A DNA stretch of 64,000 bases from Cryptomeria japonica. Taxonomy: Eukaryota; Streptophyta; Pinopsida; Cupressales; Cupressaceae. The DNA lies in the NCBI RefSeq assembly GCF_030272615.1, contig NW_026729191.1, positions 62,001 to 126,000 of the forward strand. Direction: 5' to 3'. Shown here in pieces: positions 38,978 through 53,406 of this stretch (position 1 is the stretch's first letter; each line of letters begins with the position of its first letter). Both the position numbers and the translations under genes were made by a program. The notes below the pieces were generated by a model. That model was not told where the DNA came from and searched no databases. It worked only from the letters and a program-made list of their open reading frames with translations.

Positions 38978-39649
38978 GACGGACAAGATAGTCCAAAAAT
39001 GAACCATGAAAGTCATGCCCACAATCAGCATCGAAAGATTTGACAGAGAGATCCCAACTCAGGGAAAGGGCATAGAGAGGAACCCCCCACCTCCACGAGC
39101 AAAACCATGGCCTCTCTAGGGCACAAAAGGTCAAAACCATGCAAACCCACTATTGGTCAAGGGCATTTGAAGCAGAAACCACAATAAGATGGAAACCATG
39201 ATGCTAAGAAAGAGCCGCAAACATATATAAATCTAATGAAATATATTATTAAATATATATGGAAACTGTGATGCTAAGGGCTGCAAACATATATTTATTT
39301 TTAAATATATTATTAAATCTAATGAAATATATAATAAAATTATGTTCATTATTACATATTATATGAAATATAATACATGCCATTACTTTAAAATATTATT
39401 ACATAATATTTTATTAAATAATGATATTAAAATTAAACATAAATATAATATAATATATATAATATCTACATATTTTATAGAATAATAGTAATATTAATAT
39501 ATTATATAATATTTTCTTATTACTTTTAAGGATGTGTACACTCTATTTTAATAATAATTTGGATAATTCACTCTCCAATTGTTGGACTTACTTAGGCTCT
39601 TTCTTGCATTTCAATTTTTGATTATATTTTCAAAATTTAATGCACCTCC
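38978..39649. other. A/C-rich repeat remainder, then very AT-rich DNA
   Basis: To about 39220 it is the right half of the interrupted unclassified repeat. After that, runs of ATATAT and TTATTAAAT with no feature. Confidence 0.5.
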
Positions 39650-41880
<2,231 letters not shown>

Positions 41881-41959
41881 GAGATGCTTCCCATCTTAGT
41901 ATGCAAAACATAGACCAAAAAATTTATGATTAGCTTTCCACACCTTTTTGATGTACCCA

Positions 41960-41984
41960 TTGCACACTAGGGTGCAATTGCTAG
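41960..41984 (+). mobile_element. Helitron-like 3' terminus (hairpin plus CTAG)
   Basis: TTGCAC, a 6-base loop, GTGCAA, TTG, CTAG, then T. Same architecture as the minus-strand ends at 26831 and 51982. The element body would lie upstream and could include part of the pyrimidine-rich tract, but no 5' end was found. Confidence 0.5.
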
Positions 41985-42239
41985 TTTAATACCACTTGTA
42001 GATATGAATTCTCCCTTTTTTTCATATTTGATTAGATAAATATTATACTAATAATTTATGTATTAGCATTCGCGGTCCATCCTATAGTATGATGGTTAAG
42101 TGGTTGCATTATTAATGGTGCAACTTATGCCTTTGATGGGCTATCAATGTGGATGTCTTGCTAGTGATAGGAGAATTAAGGTAGACATGAAACAAGATGG
42201 AGGATGTGGAGGTATATCAGCTAGCCATTAATGCCAAAT

Positions 42240-42620
42240 GTAGATGTGTAGGAGGAGGTGTGTGTTGGTGGTGGAGAAGAGACAAGGCAGAGAAATGGAT
42301 GGCTAGGGCAAAGATGGACGGTCAGTGTTAATGTTAGGGATGAGGCCTCTCATTTGTGGCCTCACTTAGAGCTTGGGCCAATTCTATTGATGGAGGAGAG
42401 ACAAGGAGGAAAGATGGACGGCTAGGGAAAAGGTGGACGATCAAGTGTTAATGTCAAGGATGAGGCCCCTCATTTGTGGCCCCACCTAGAGCTAGGGCTA
42501 GTGTTGATGGTGGAGGAGAAACAAGGAGGAGAAATGGATGGCCAAGGCATAGGTGGGCGTGTTAATGTCAAGGTTGAGGCCCCTCATTTGTGACCTCACC
42601 TAGAAATGGGGCTAGCATTA
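42240..42620. repeat. Minisatellite, three units of about 119 bp
   Basis: GAGACAAGG-type anchors at 42279, 42398 and 42518. Each unit runs through GG..GG.TGTTAATGT.A.GG.TGAGGCC.CTCATTTGTG and ends near CTCACCTAGAG. It is G-rich on the plus strand, unlike its surroundings. Confidence 0.85.
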
Positions 42621-43224
42621 AAATCTTACTGCCTTAACTGATCAAAAAATTTATTTAATATATTTATATAATAGATCAAGAAAATTTCCTATAATATATT
42701 TTTTATGTATTCACTTTCATGTCATTTAAAGATATAAACTTTTTGTTATTATTATATATATTTAATTTTGGAATCATTATTAACGTATGTAATTATTATA
42801 TAAACCTAGAGGAAAGTAGCTATTGGTATTCGAACCTAAATCTCTCACAAACCAACAACTTTGGTGACTGTTTTACACGCACTCATTTATATACAAATAA
42901 AAATGACATTTTATCAACTTTTTTCCAATTATAATTTAAAGGTAACCTCTTCCTCTAAAAATAGGGATGACGACACAATTTTAAGTAGCAATCACAACTA
43001 CGTCGCAACCTTAATATTCATTCCTTTGTAATGAGTACACATGGGATTCTTACACAAAGTGGGTACGTTTTATTTGATTTCAAGTGATCGCAGTTCGTGA
43101 TATCCCAGTCTAGTTATTGCAATCTCAAACGAATTGATAGAATTCAATGATAGAAAAATTAAAGAATATTTGATAGATCTCAATGCTATGCTCTGTCAAC
43201 TAAGACTTTATTTAGTTTTTTTGT
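42621..43224. other. AT-rich spacer, no gene seen
   Basis: Separates the minisatellite from the end of XTH-4. Confidence 0.5.
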
Positions 43225-44349
43225 TCAATTAACTCTCTGGATGGTGCATTCTGCAGGAAGGCCCTACAGAAACCTTTTTCTGTCCAAGCAGTAATCATAA
43301 ATCATGTAATTCTTGAGCACCCATTTCAGTTTCTGTTCCTGACTGAAATCCAAGGCCGCCTGACTCCACCATGAATTTGCAGAGCAAACAGAAGACTTTG
43401 TGCACACCTATGCATTAAAATTGTGGAAAGAGGCATCGAAGGGTGCTTTTCTCCAATCAGTCTTCATTGCCCCGCCTCTGGTTGCCCAATCGTCTGTGTA
43501 CCACGAGCTCGAATATATTCTCATTGCTTGATTCTTCGGATATGCAACACCCAACTTCTTGTTGTTCTCGAACACTCTCACCGGTGTTCCATCCACGGAG
43601 AATCTGCACAATACGACCACCATGATATATTAGAACTATAGATAATTATATCCATAAAATTACGAGTAATGCTTGTATTACATACATAATAATTTGTTGA
43701 GGATTCCAGAGTAGAGAGTAAGTGTGAAAATCGGCGGTGTGATCAAACCAGAGGTTAAATTGTTGTTCCCGATTGCCCTGGCCTTGAGAGTAAACATTTG
43801 TGTGCATAACGTAGGGATCTCCAGACAGGTTTCCCAAAAACTCGAAGTGAATTTCATCGTGGTTATTGCCTTGGGACGAAAGCTGCACCAAATATTTCAA
43901 CACATGAATTTATCTGCCATGCTCAGCTAAGAAGGATAATATGTCCTATGTCATTACTAATATGAATACTATGATATATTAAGCGGACTTACATAGTATG
44001 TCGTTATAGTGCCTGCCGAGTTACCAGGAACCAACTTGATTTGCATATCGATGTTTTCGAACAGGTATTCCTTCTTGGATTGAAATCCCGAGCCTATCAT
44101 ATAACATCTAAATTAAGGTTCGACATAGAATTTGAATTATATACAATAAGGAAAGGATGATATGAGTAGAAAAATATGGTTTTTCGTTATACCTGAGGAT
44201 CGGTCGAGAGTAAGCTACAACTGTTGCCCTTTGTTGAGTATATTAGCGCGATCACTACCCCATGTGATATCAAAATCGTTATAAAAATTTGCTGAAACAT
44301 GGTGGGAGATTGAGACCATAAATATGAGGAAAAGCACGAGGAGGGCCAT
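43225..44349 (-). pseudogene. XTH: XTH-4, inverted and decayed xyloglucan endotransglucosylase/hydrolase
   Basis: The only XTH on the minus strand. Exons are 44349-44193 (signal peptide MALLVLFLIFMVSISHHVSA), 44093-43993, 43882-43686 and 43603-43225, with GT/AG borders intact. Stops: CAG to TAG at 44217-44215 (LTLDR region), TAG at 43410-43408 where XTH-5 has Gln (NAQVC), and TAG at 43266-43264 at FPQG. The catalytic motif reads [10 protein letters not shown]: the middle Asp that assists the nucleophile is His. One extra Ile codon precedes exon 4, and the end reads ECTIQRVN instead of ECTR. It is among the most diverged copies. The intact splice sites with C-to-T type stops suggest slow decay without selection. 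Confidence 0.93.
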
Positions 44350-45879
44350 TGATAACAGAGTTGAAATGAGAAAGTCGAATTTAGGTAAGGTGTTAAGAAG
44401 ATAGTGGATTTGTGATGGCTGAAAGCTACCAATCGCTTGTATATATATAGTACAAAAGTATGAATGAGTTGTCACGCCTTGGGGTTTATTTGGGTACGTG
44501 CAAGGTTTGGCTTTACAGGGATAACAATCTGGATTTTTTTTCTGGGGCCGGCTCATTTGTCTGGAAGCTCCCTTTTATCCTCATCTTTTCAACGTTTTGA
44601 TACCAGAGCTCACATCCCATGATAATTGTAAGAGAAAGTGTTTTCTAGCTGTATTTTAGCTGCTTCATGTAAATTTCAGGTTGTTAAAGACACACAACTC
44701 CATGGCACGTTGTAGTCTCATGATTACCGAGAATTGATTAATGGAGAACAACTTGCAATAGATTTGAGCGATCAGAAACAAGTTGCAATTGATTTGGTCA
44801 AAGGTCTATTTTGAACAACACGCTCCTATTTGAGAAGGGAAAGGGAAGGGGCATGGGGCTTTCGTTATACCTACAACACTAAAAGTTATTTTTCTTTTCC
44901 CTCTAGGGTGGGGAAGGGGCTTGGGGTTTTCGTTATACACTAAAAGTTATTTTCCTTCTTTCTGAGGTGGCAAGTTGGTATCTAAAAATTTTACCAGCAA
45001 TTTAATTCTAGTCTATTTTATGAATTTAACTGTAAGTATTTTATTAATTAAAAATTATTTATATAAAGAGAGAGGGGGTGGATGGATACAAGATTATACT
45101 CTAGGGTAAAAAAGTAGAATTCAAAATAAAACATAACAATAACAAAAAAATTAAGTGAAAAACAGTAATAGTTTTAATCCATTTTCGATAATACTTTGAA
45201 GATTTTTCTTTCCACTATAATATTTTTAACTATACTTAAATCAAATGTTGTTTTGATAGCTATAATCAACAATGTCAAATAATATATTTTTAAGAAAATC
45301 TAAAATTCTTCAAGAGGCTATCAAATTTTAATTAGAATAATAAACCTTATAAAAGTTGTGCTATTCTTAATGATTACCTTATGTAGTGATATAGTATAGT
45401 ATTTATATTAATATTTAGTCTTTTAAATAAGTAATATTAAATTAAGCTATCAAAAATTATAATTATATTATAGGTAAAACAAAAAAATAATTAGGCATGG
45501 GCTGAGTTTGGAACTTTTATAATGTTTGTTCAATTTAATTTATAATGTGCTTCTTTAATGCTAAACTTCTTAGTTTACCAATTAAAATAAATAATATTTA
45601 AAAATTAATAAAAAATATCATATTATGAAAATAATAACATGTGTACATTAGGGTTGCATTTTGAGAAATAGATCATTTTTTTAATACTTTTGTCTTTTGT
45701 GGTCCCTTTAATTTTGATTTTATGTTCTCCTTCAATTTTATTCTGTATGGATTACATTAAAATGAAGTGCATTCTATCGATGACTATATTCCTATTATTA
45801 ATTTCTCACAATGATGTCTCTACCAAAAACCTAACTCTACATCTAAAAAATATTATTATGTTTTGATTAATAAAAAGCA
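44350..45879. other. XTH-4 upstream region and AT-rich spacer
   Basis: A TATA run (TATATATATA on the minus strand, 44440-44449) lies about 92-101 bases before the XTH-4 ATG. Short direct repeats around GGGAAGGGGC.TGGGG.TTTCGTTATAC occur at about 44845 and 44915. The rest is AT-rich with no gene seen. Confidence 0.55.
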
Positions 45880-47690
45880 AGATAGGCCTGCACCATTACA
45901 TAAATGCTAAAAGTGCTACGTAGGGCACATGAGACATGCACACCAAGCAAAAACACAAAAGAGGCAAAACCTTTTTCGAAAAGAGGCTTTTGACCATAAC
46001 CCCAACTAGTGGAAACAATGTCCCAAACACAGGAAATCACCTAATGAAAATGGAGGGGGTTAGGAGTGTGCCCCAAACCATCCTCTTGAAAAACCCCCTT
46101 AAACTAAGAGCAAACTAGCCAAGGGATAAAAAAATCAAAAGCAAATTTGAAAGACATTCTACAACCTTTTATGATTAGGGATACTAGAGAACATTGATCT
46201 GGAGACACCCACGAACCTAGTAAAAATAGAAACTCCTAGCCATTCTATAGCAGTAACAAGAAAAGACATCATGGAATGGACTAGCACAAACAAACACAAG
46301 GGGTTTTGAAAGGCACCCCAGAACCTTTTTCATGATGAGTAGCCTGCTAACAAAACATCAAGGGTCACCTCAATAGACAAGCTGTCAACAAAAATATTGG
46401 CAGACAAATCCCCAGACAGAAAAAATATAGGGTAGAGACCCTAGCCTTCAACCCAGTGACAAGAAGATCTCAACTCAATCGCCAATCTAGAAGTTCTAAG
46501 CTAATTGATCCAAACATGCCCACTACATGACGAGGGTAGTAGAAGACAAAAGCAAAAATTGTCAAAAATAACATCTTCTGAAATAAGAAAGAGTCTAGTG
46601 CCATCGCGAGGATGACAAAAATAGAGCCCTCTCTGGTTAAACTCCCATAGGGTAACCAACCCTCAGCACTCCTCTGGAAACCACCCGCCACAACATGGGA
46701 AGAATTGCCTCCAAGAAGAACACTATCATTCTCAAAAAATACCAAATTCGACCCCCAAAAAAAGCCATCAGCAAAATAATATTTAAATAACAAAACACCT
46801 TCAAGGCCCATCTCCATAGGAACACTAAAAGAAGTAGAGTAAACATCATGTCAATTACCCTTCCCAACTAGGAGAGGAGTCCCAAGAGGAAGTCTTAGAG
46901 AGAGGAAGGAAAAGCTACCCCACTCCAGAGAACCTCAACACCACAGGAAACCATCCATCCTAGCACAAAATCCCACCTCCATACGATCAGTACTGAGCAG
47001 GGGAGCCCAATGCAGCACGCAACCCACCAACAAGAACCAACCCCAAACGAAGTTGCTCCACCAATGAGTGAGAGAAAATTAGGCACACTCAGCCCTGAAT
47101 AGAATCTAAAATCCCCAATCAACAAAAGCAAAGAGAAGACCACATAGGGGCACACATTAAACACCATAGAATGAAGGGTTGTCACCAAAAACAGACCCTA
47201 CAAAGTAGGCCCAACCACCAGAGACTCTCGACACCCACCAAACTTAGGAAGCAAGGCAAAGAGATGAATAGAAACCCTGCACCCACCAACGACTCTCCTT
47301 GCATACTGTCAAGAAAGATTCACTGATTATAGGAAAAGGAAAAACAAGGGCCCAATCCAATAGGGAAGAAAACCATCATCTATTAGGGGCCACTTCCTAA
47401 CCAATGACCCAACATGAAATAAGCATAAGGGAGGCACGATATGAGTAGATATCGAGACCCCAGAAAGCGAAAGGGACGTAATGTCTCTCCAAGCAGAAAA
47501 CCAAACAAGGAGCACTGAAAGAGCTACAACCACTATCCAAGAAAAAACCAAGCTACTAGCCACCTAAATCCCCTAACCATCCTCATCGTCGCCCTCACCT
47601 CCATCCTCTACATCGTACCCTGAAGAACCTACACCTCTAGAAACCCTAACACTCCTCGCTCCTCCTTGCTCCATTGAATCTTGGTGTACT
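45880..47690 (-). repeat. Unclassified G/T-rich (minus strand) repeat-like island
   Basis: A 1.8-kb island of distinctly different composition, A/C-rich on the plus strand with short hydrophobic minus-strand frames (such as 46817-46470 and 47188-46895) that show no domain. A minus-strand start near 47671 reads MEQGGARSVRVSRGVGSS then an acidic tail, but stops after 33 residues. A transposon of unknown class is the likeliest origin. No ends or target duplication were identified. Confidence 0.35.
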
Positions 47691-48408
47691 AGTTCATTTC
47701 TTATAAATACTATTATGTTTTTCATTGTAATGATGAGAATTAAATTTTGATTATAAAATATTTGATTCACCAACTTGTCATTGAGCCAATCTACTTTTAG
47801 CACATACTTAGAGATATATTTGCAATGTGATAGATATTGACTCCATTATGATTGTCAATCAAACAAGGGGAGGTTTACACTATGTGGTTTAGCATAGAAG
47901 CAAGAAGACTACAATTTCTAGAAATGGGGTTTTCCTTTGGGTGTTAAAAGCCCAATTTCATTCCCTTTCACAGTGGAAAATCTATCCACTTTGCCTCTAT
48001 TTTAAATAAAAGGCTATACATTCCTTGATTTAGAAGCTTTCCCTCATTCTATAGTTGCTTAGATAAAAAATAATAATTAATTGCTCCTATTTTAACCCTT
48101 CTATAGTTTTCGACGATTGAGAGGACACAAAACTAACAAAAATAGAGTTCTTGGTTACATTAACTTAAAAAATTTATAAATTGTAATCTTAATTTGACAA
48201 ATAATTTGGAATGGATAAATCCAATGTAATATTTTGTGAATTATTGTATTTTTGTGAATTATTGTTATTTACAAATTTTGTAAGCAATGCTAAATTTACC
48301 CTTACCCCTTCAATTTAAGTGCTTAACATCCCTCCGGGCTAAGGCTCTGAAGTATTACCGTGCCCGTTTCAATAACATAAATTATTTTGATGTGATGGTA
48401 TTGAGCAG
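47691..48408. other. AT-rich spacer upstream of XTH-5
   Basis: Searched for XTH exons 1-3 ([11 protein letters not shown] and HDEIDFEF motifs) and found none. Confidence 0.55.
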
Positions 48409-48778
48409 ATTTTCTTTGGATGGAACTCCCGTGAGAGTGTTTAAGAACAACGAGAATGTGGGTGTGGCGTATCCAAAGAATCAAGGCATGAGAATATATT
48501 CGAGTCTGTGGAACACAGACGATTGGGCAACTAGAGGTGGGCTTGTGAAGATAGACTGGAGCAAAGCCCTCTTCGTCGCCTCATACCAGAGTTTTAATGC
48601 ACAGGTGTGCAGTACTTCTTCCTCTGACTGCTCTGCAAATGCATGGTACAATCAAGCAGCATTGGATTCGGGTGAGCAGCAGCAACTTGAATGGGTGCGC
48701 AAGAACTATATGGTATATGATTACTGTTCTGACACCAAAAGTTTTCCACTGGGCCTTCCTACTGAATGCACCCGTTAG
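48409..48778 (+). pseudogene. XTH: XTH-5, orphan terminal exon of an XTH
   Basis: A complete XTH exon 4 (370 nt) preceded by a good acceptor (TTGAGCAG). It encodes [20 protein letters not shown], later WATRGGLVKIDWSKALFVAS and the four-cysteine C-terminal domain ending GLPTECTR. The frame is fully open and has one codon more than XTH-2 (CSTSSSDC). Sequence divergence from the XTH-2 group is large, so it represents a separate, older member. No exons 1-3 lie in the preceding 4 kb. Upstream in-frame codons without homology could in principle supply a start, but the product would lack the catalytic domain. Confidence 0.88.
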
Positions 48779-51375
48779 ACATCAAACGCTGAGTCAATCA
48801 ACTCTACCTTCGAACAGGAAATTTTTCCCTCCTCTTTAATTGTACAATATTCACACTCTTTCATTCTTTTAACTTTCCCACAATTTCAATGTATTATTTC
48901 TTTCAACATGGAATAAAAGAAGGCTTCACACCTTTGGTAGATTATGTGGATGTAAAATCTTATATGAACAAATGCACACGAGTGCCCACCTGATTCCGTC
49001 CAGTAATTTCGGTTCTATTTCATAATCATGAATGCTTAGATTTATTTCTCATTTATTTCTTTTATAATCCCTCTCATTCCAAGACAATATCAATCAATGA
49101 TACTTCTACACATGGTGATAATAGAATCATAATTCCAAAATCAACAATCAAGTTTACAAGGCAAGTCCCAAATTCCTGCAAGAACACTTTATCTATCAAT
49201 ACATATAAACAAGGTTAGATATAAATATTCCTTTAATCAGATATATTTCCTAGTGATCTAGACATCACCAATTTATTCCACATACAATATCAATTTTGTG
49301 TTTAGATTGGTCATGGATACTGTGCTTTACAAAGGTCATGTATCATGTTTGGGTTGCATAAAATTTTAACTTAGAAATAATTATGAAACAAATTTTGACT
49401 CACAGATTAGTCACCCAATTTTATCAAGCATTGATCATATGTGACAGTGTGATCAAGAGAAATAGAGGAAGGGGGAGATATAGGGAGACAGAGAAAAATA
49501 GATATAAAGAATTTGATTATTTGCTTAAGTTCTTGCTTAACTACATAATACTAGAATGGTTCTTTTCTTGATTGATTGTGAGTAAAGGATCAAAATTCTT
49601 CAACCCTAATGTATAATGAGATATTTAGTTATATAATTTTCTTAATCACTTCCTTGAGTTACTTGTAGAATTGGATGATGGCTAATTTTATTTTTTATTA
49701 TTTTGAAATTGTAAACTATGCTTCTCTCTTTAACATGGTAATTTCAAGTGTGCCAAAGAATATTTTCTTCCTATGCCATTTATTTCTCTTCTCATTTGTT
49801 GTTGGATACTCCTAAGATTAAAAAGTTAAATAAGATCATTGGTAGTTTCCTTTAGTTTATGGTCAATTTAATAAAGTTAACATGGTATATAACATCACAT
49901 TTTGACTTATCTTAGAGCAAGTGAATTTGTGGCGCCTTTTTTACAAAGTGTGGTTGCAAAGGTGATCATTATGATATTTACAATGGTTCAAATTTAGTTG
50001 CTAGAATGAAGGTGGGTAGTTCAACATAGTGTACTCCATCAAGGACAATTCCATGAGAAAGAAGTACACCATCCCCTAATTTTTATCTGATCTAACTACC
50101 CTAAGAAATCTCCTCATAAACACATAAGGAGTTGGAATGCTAGCAAAACATTGCAAATTACTAAGAATGGATATCTCTGTGTGCAAAAGTCCAGCTTTTG
50201 TGTAAGCTTTGTCTAGATAATGTGAATAAAATCTTCAACAAGAGGAATAGAGATTTCTTCATATTTTTCTCCAATCTATAACCTCTTGCAATCCTTCTCA
50301 TGGGCCAAAGTCAACAATGAAACTTTGCAAAGATCAACATGGAGAGATACCAAGACAATTCAAAACAAACCAAAACTAAGCGCAACAAATTAAAAAATGT
50401 TTTTGGTCAATGTGGATTGCTTGTCTACTTACGTGCTCTTGCACCAAATTCAAACTATTATGTGGATCTTTAAAATTATTCGGGGATTATTAAGTAGAGA
50501 TTTGCATTAATGAAGATAAGGTGCATTTGCGAGTTTGATCTTTGTAAGGTAAAGCCAAGTAAATCAATTTCATTTGAAAAGTAATTTCTTACACTATCAT
50601 TAGGGTATCCACCTAGGGTAGACTCTATGTTGCAAGATTAGGCATCAATTAGTCTAGAAGGTCAACCATTCATTCTCATAAATCAAGAAATCTTGCAAAC
50701 TTTTTAAGTTTTTACACTTCCTTTACTTTGATTATACAACCTATTGTTGAAAATTTCTATTAATTTTATGGTGATCTTTGATTATTAAAAGCCTAGAGGA
50801 TTGTTTATAGTCTAGTTTTCACTATCTCGATGATGTATACAACTATCATTGAAAGTATTTAAAGGATTTCTGACGTAATCAATATTTAGTTGCATTAGTT
50901 ATCTAGATGCTTGAAACAATGCAACAATCCTTAGCAAAGAACAACAATCACAATTAAAGTATAAAGTCGTAGTTTTTGGTGTAATTGAGATATTTATCAA
51001 AATTCAAGTGTAGTTTTTCGAGTCAAACTCATTGACCCATATTTCATGGGTAGTGGTTCACAAGAACCCATCTCTCATGAGAATGAATGGTACACTTAGC
51101 ACTTATTGCATTAAGATAAAATTTTAGTATTGGATCTTTTCCAAGATGTCACCCATCTGAAATGTACTCCTACTCCAACTGAAATGTTTTTAACAATAGA
51201 AATTCCCAAAATTAATTGCACTTAACTTGCTATCCTATTTGATAAACTTTCAGCAAGTGTTGTGAGTTCCCTTTAGTTTATTAATTGATAATAACTAGGA
51301 TATAGAAATTACAGAACTGAAACTGAATTAAGTCAAACATTTAAGACCTGCAATCTTCTTCAATATTCGTATTCT
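48779..51375. other. AT-rich spacer, no gene seen
   Basis: Contains the inverted partner (about 49917-49970) of the dispersed repeat at 31985-32040. Otherwise featureless. Confidence 0.5.
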
Positions 51376-51515
51376 TCACCGTAGCATAAAATTATCAAGA
51401 ACAAATTTAACAGCCAGTTCCCTTTGGCGTTCATTAAATGAGCTCAAACTAACAGAGGTGTAAGGTGCAGATTCATTCCAGGCAGTTTGGAGTAAATATT
51501 GACTCTCCCGTACAA
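51376..51515 (-). pseudogene. Unrecognised C-terminal coding fragment
   Basis: On the minus strand a 46-codon open stretch reads convincingly as protein: CFVRESQYLLQTAWNESAPY, then SLSSFNERQRELAVKFVLDN and FMLR before TGA at 51378-51376. Local composition is less AT-rich than its surroundings. I do not recognise the family. Upstream on the same strand the frame is closed by a stop near 51518. It may be a last exon or a captured fragment. Confidence 0.4.
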
Positions 51516-51899
51516 AACACTAACAGGAAATTCGAATGTCATTAAGCAATTCTGTTTTCTAATGGAATGATGATTACGAGTGTCTTCAATGACCAAAATA
51601 TGACACCTCAGACGTGGACGACAAGAAAATTCAACAAGTCCGACTTCCCCGAGATTTTACGGAAACTAACGCAGCCGTGTACAGTAAAAAAGAAATTCGA
51701 AACTCTGATAACAAGTCAAATTTGAGATATATATTAAATTGTCTTGGATAGCATTTGTTACACACAAACATAGATTTATCTGATAAAATTACGCGTCGCA
51801 ATCATATATTTAATACAAATTATATAGCAAAATTTTTATTTGACAATAATCTTTTTTTAAATTTCTAACATTAATATTGCATTGTATGTAATACTCACC

Positions 51900-51981
51900 C
51901 ATTCACATAATATAATATTTTATCCATTATTAAATCATTCCTTTTAGAAAAAAGAAAGACATTGGTACACAAAATCTAACA
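51900..51981 (+). promoter_or_regulatory. Remnant of the XTH upstream region
   Basis: ATAATATTTTATCCATTATTAAATCATTC and GA.AGACATTGGTACACAAAATCTA match the XTH-2 upstream DNA at about 11365-11432. Homology stops within a few bases of the Helitron-like end at 51982. Confidence 0.65.
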
Positions 51982-52009
51982 CTAGCACTTGCACCAAAAC
52001 AAGGTGCGA
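51982..52009 (-). mobile_element. Helitron-like 3' terminus in the XTH-6 promoter
   Basis: Minus strand: TCGCACC, a 7-base loop, GGTGCAA, GTG, CTAG, T. The adjoining GTTACGCCGATAGCAATG resembles GTACGGCCGATAGGA next to the 26831 terminus, so the two share more than the hairpin. The element lies exactly where XTH promoter homology is interrupted. Confidence 0.55.
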
Positions 52010-52284
52010 GGGTTACGCCGATAGCAATGTATACTTTCAATGATAAATTGGAGGGTACAAAATTACATAATGTTAAAATTGCATTTATTAATGATAATTT
52101 TTTATTTAATGTAATCAAATCGATTTTAAAATATAAATACAAATGAATGCAAATTTATCCAGGATATTATAATTTCTTGTCTTGGTTTGAGGCAACTCTA
52201 CTTTTCCCTTATAAGCCCTTTCTAGTGTTTCAACATTTCTTATCTCGATGTGCCTATTTAATTTGTCATCCATCGCATGACTTT

Positions 52285-52404
52285 CCCTCCAGTCAACTCT
52301 TACCCTCTAACCCTAAACTTTACCCTTATCCTAATTCTAACCTTAACCCTTACTATATCCCCAATTCTGATCCTTAAATTAAACATAATTCTAACCCTAA
52401 CCAT
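52285..52404. repeat. Degenerate telomere-like repeat
   Basis: Repeated CCTAA units: CTAACCCTAAACTTTACCC, CCTTATCCTAATTCTAACC, TTAACCCTTA and, at the XTH-6 junction, TCTAACCCTAACCATAC. The plant telomere unit is CCCTAAA. Only a few perfect CCCTAA occur, so this is interstitial and degenerate, not a chromosome end. Confidence 0.55.
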
Positions 52405-53406
52405 ACTTTGACATCACATGGGGAAATGATCGTGCTAAGATACTTGACAATGGCCAACGTTTGCAGCTTACTCTCGATCAGTCCTCAGGTATATTCATCT
52501 CTTTTGCCTACTTCATTTATATGATTTTAATAGTATGCTGAACCGATGCTTATCTCCTCCCCTGCCTCTGCTGTATGAAAACAGGTTCAGGGTTCCAATC
52601 CAAGAATGAATATCTCTTTGGCAATATTGATATGCAAATCAAGCTGGTTCCTGGTAACTCGGCTGGTACTGTTACTGCATACTATGTAAGTCTCTCCCTC
52701 CATTTCATTTTGTAGCCCTAAAATTAGTACTGGGTAGTACTAGTATTGTTGTGGGAAGTTGAGCATGGTCTAATAAAATGGTGATGTTCTGTCGCAGCTC
52801 TCTTCACAAGGGAATACACACGACGAAATAGACTTTGAGTTTCTGGGAAATCTGTCTGGAGATCCCTACATTATGCACACTAATATTTTCTCTCAAGGCG
52901 AAGGCAACCGCGAGCAACAATTCTACCTCTGGTTCGACCCCACTGCAGACTTTCACAGTTACTCTCTGCTCTGGAATCCCCAACAAATTATGTAAGTTAG
53001 TATTTTCCCTACAACTTCAAATCAGCTACTGAATGTCCTCTTTTGCCTAGCCCTCCAGTTTTAACATCATTGTTGTACTTATATTGTGCATTTCTGATAG
53101 TGTGCAGGTTTTCTGTGGATGGAACTCCGGTGAGAGTGTTCAAGAACAGTGAGGATCTGGGCGTTGCATATCCGAAGAATCAGACGATTGGGCAACAGAG
53201 GCGGTGCAGTAAAGATCGATTGGAGCAAATCCCCATTTGTGGCATCTTATGGAAATTTCAAAGCAGAGACATGCTCTGCCTCCTCTAATTGCTCTGTGAA
53301 TTCATGGTATGCTGCAGAGGCATTAGAGTCAAGTGAGCAGCAGAAACTTGAATGGGTGCACAAAAATTATATGATTTACGATTACAGTCGCCAGGCGTCC
53401 AACTGA
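52405..53406 (+). pseudogene. XTH: XTH-6, 5'-truncated xyloglucan endotransglucosylase/hydrolase with deletions
   Basis: Exon 1 begins abruptly within the DFDITWG codons, so promoter, ATG and signal peptide are gone and telomere-like sequence abuts the break. Exon 1 remnant 52405-52488, exon 2 52585-52685, exon 3 52798-52991 ([16 protein letters not shown] intact) and exon 4 53108-53406, with normal splice borders. In exon 4, 34 bases are deleted at AATCA|GACGATTGG (two-base CA microhomology) and one C is lost shortly after, shifting the frame. A further net loss of 45 bases near 53385 removes the region with the last two cysteines. It is closer to XTH-1/2/3 than to XTH-4/5. Confidence 0.92.

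Noticed and set aside
42075-42150. Possible second tRNA-like SINE head (ATGGTTAAGTGGTTGC resembles an A box)
   Set aside because: No B box at the expected distance, no tail and no target duplication found.
46470-47188. Minus-strand hydrophobic frames that resemble membrane proteins
   Set aside because: G/T-rich strand composition favours Phe, Leu, Val and Gly codons. The frames are short, in different registers and show no family motifs.
52285-52404. A true telomere or chromosome end
   Set aside because: Units are degenerate, few are perfect, and XTH sequence continues on the far side.
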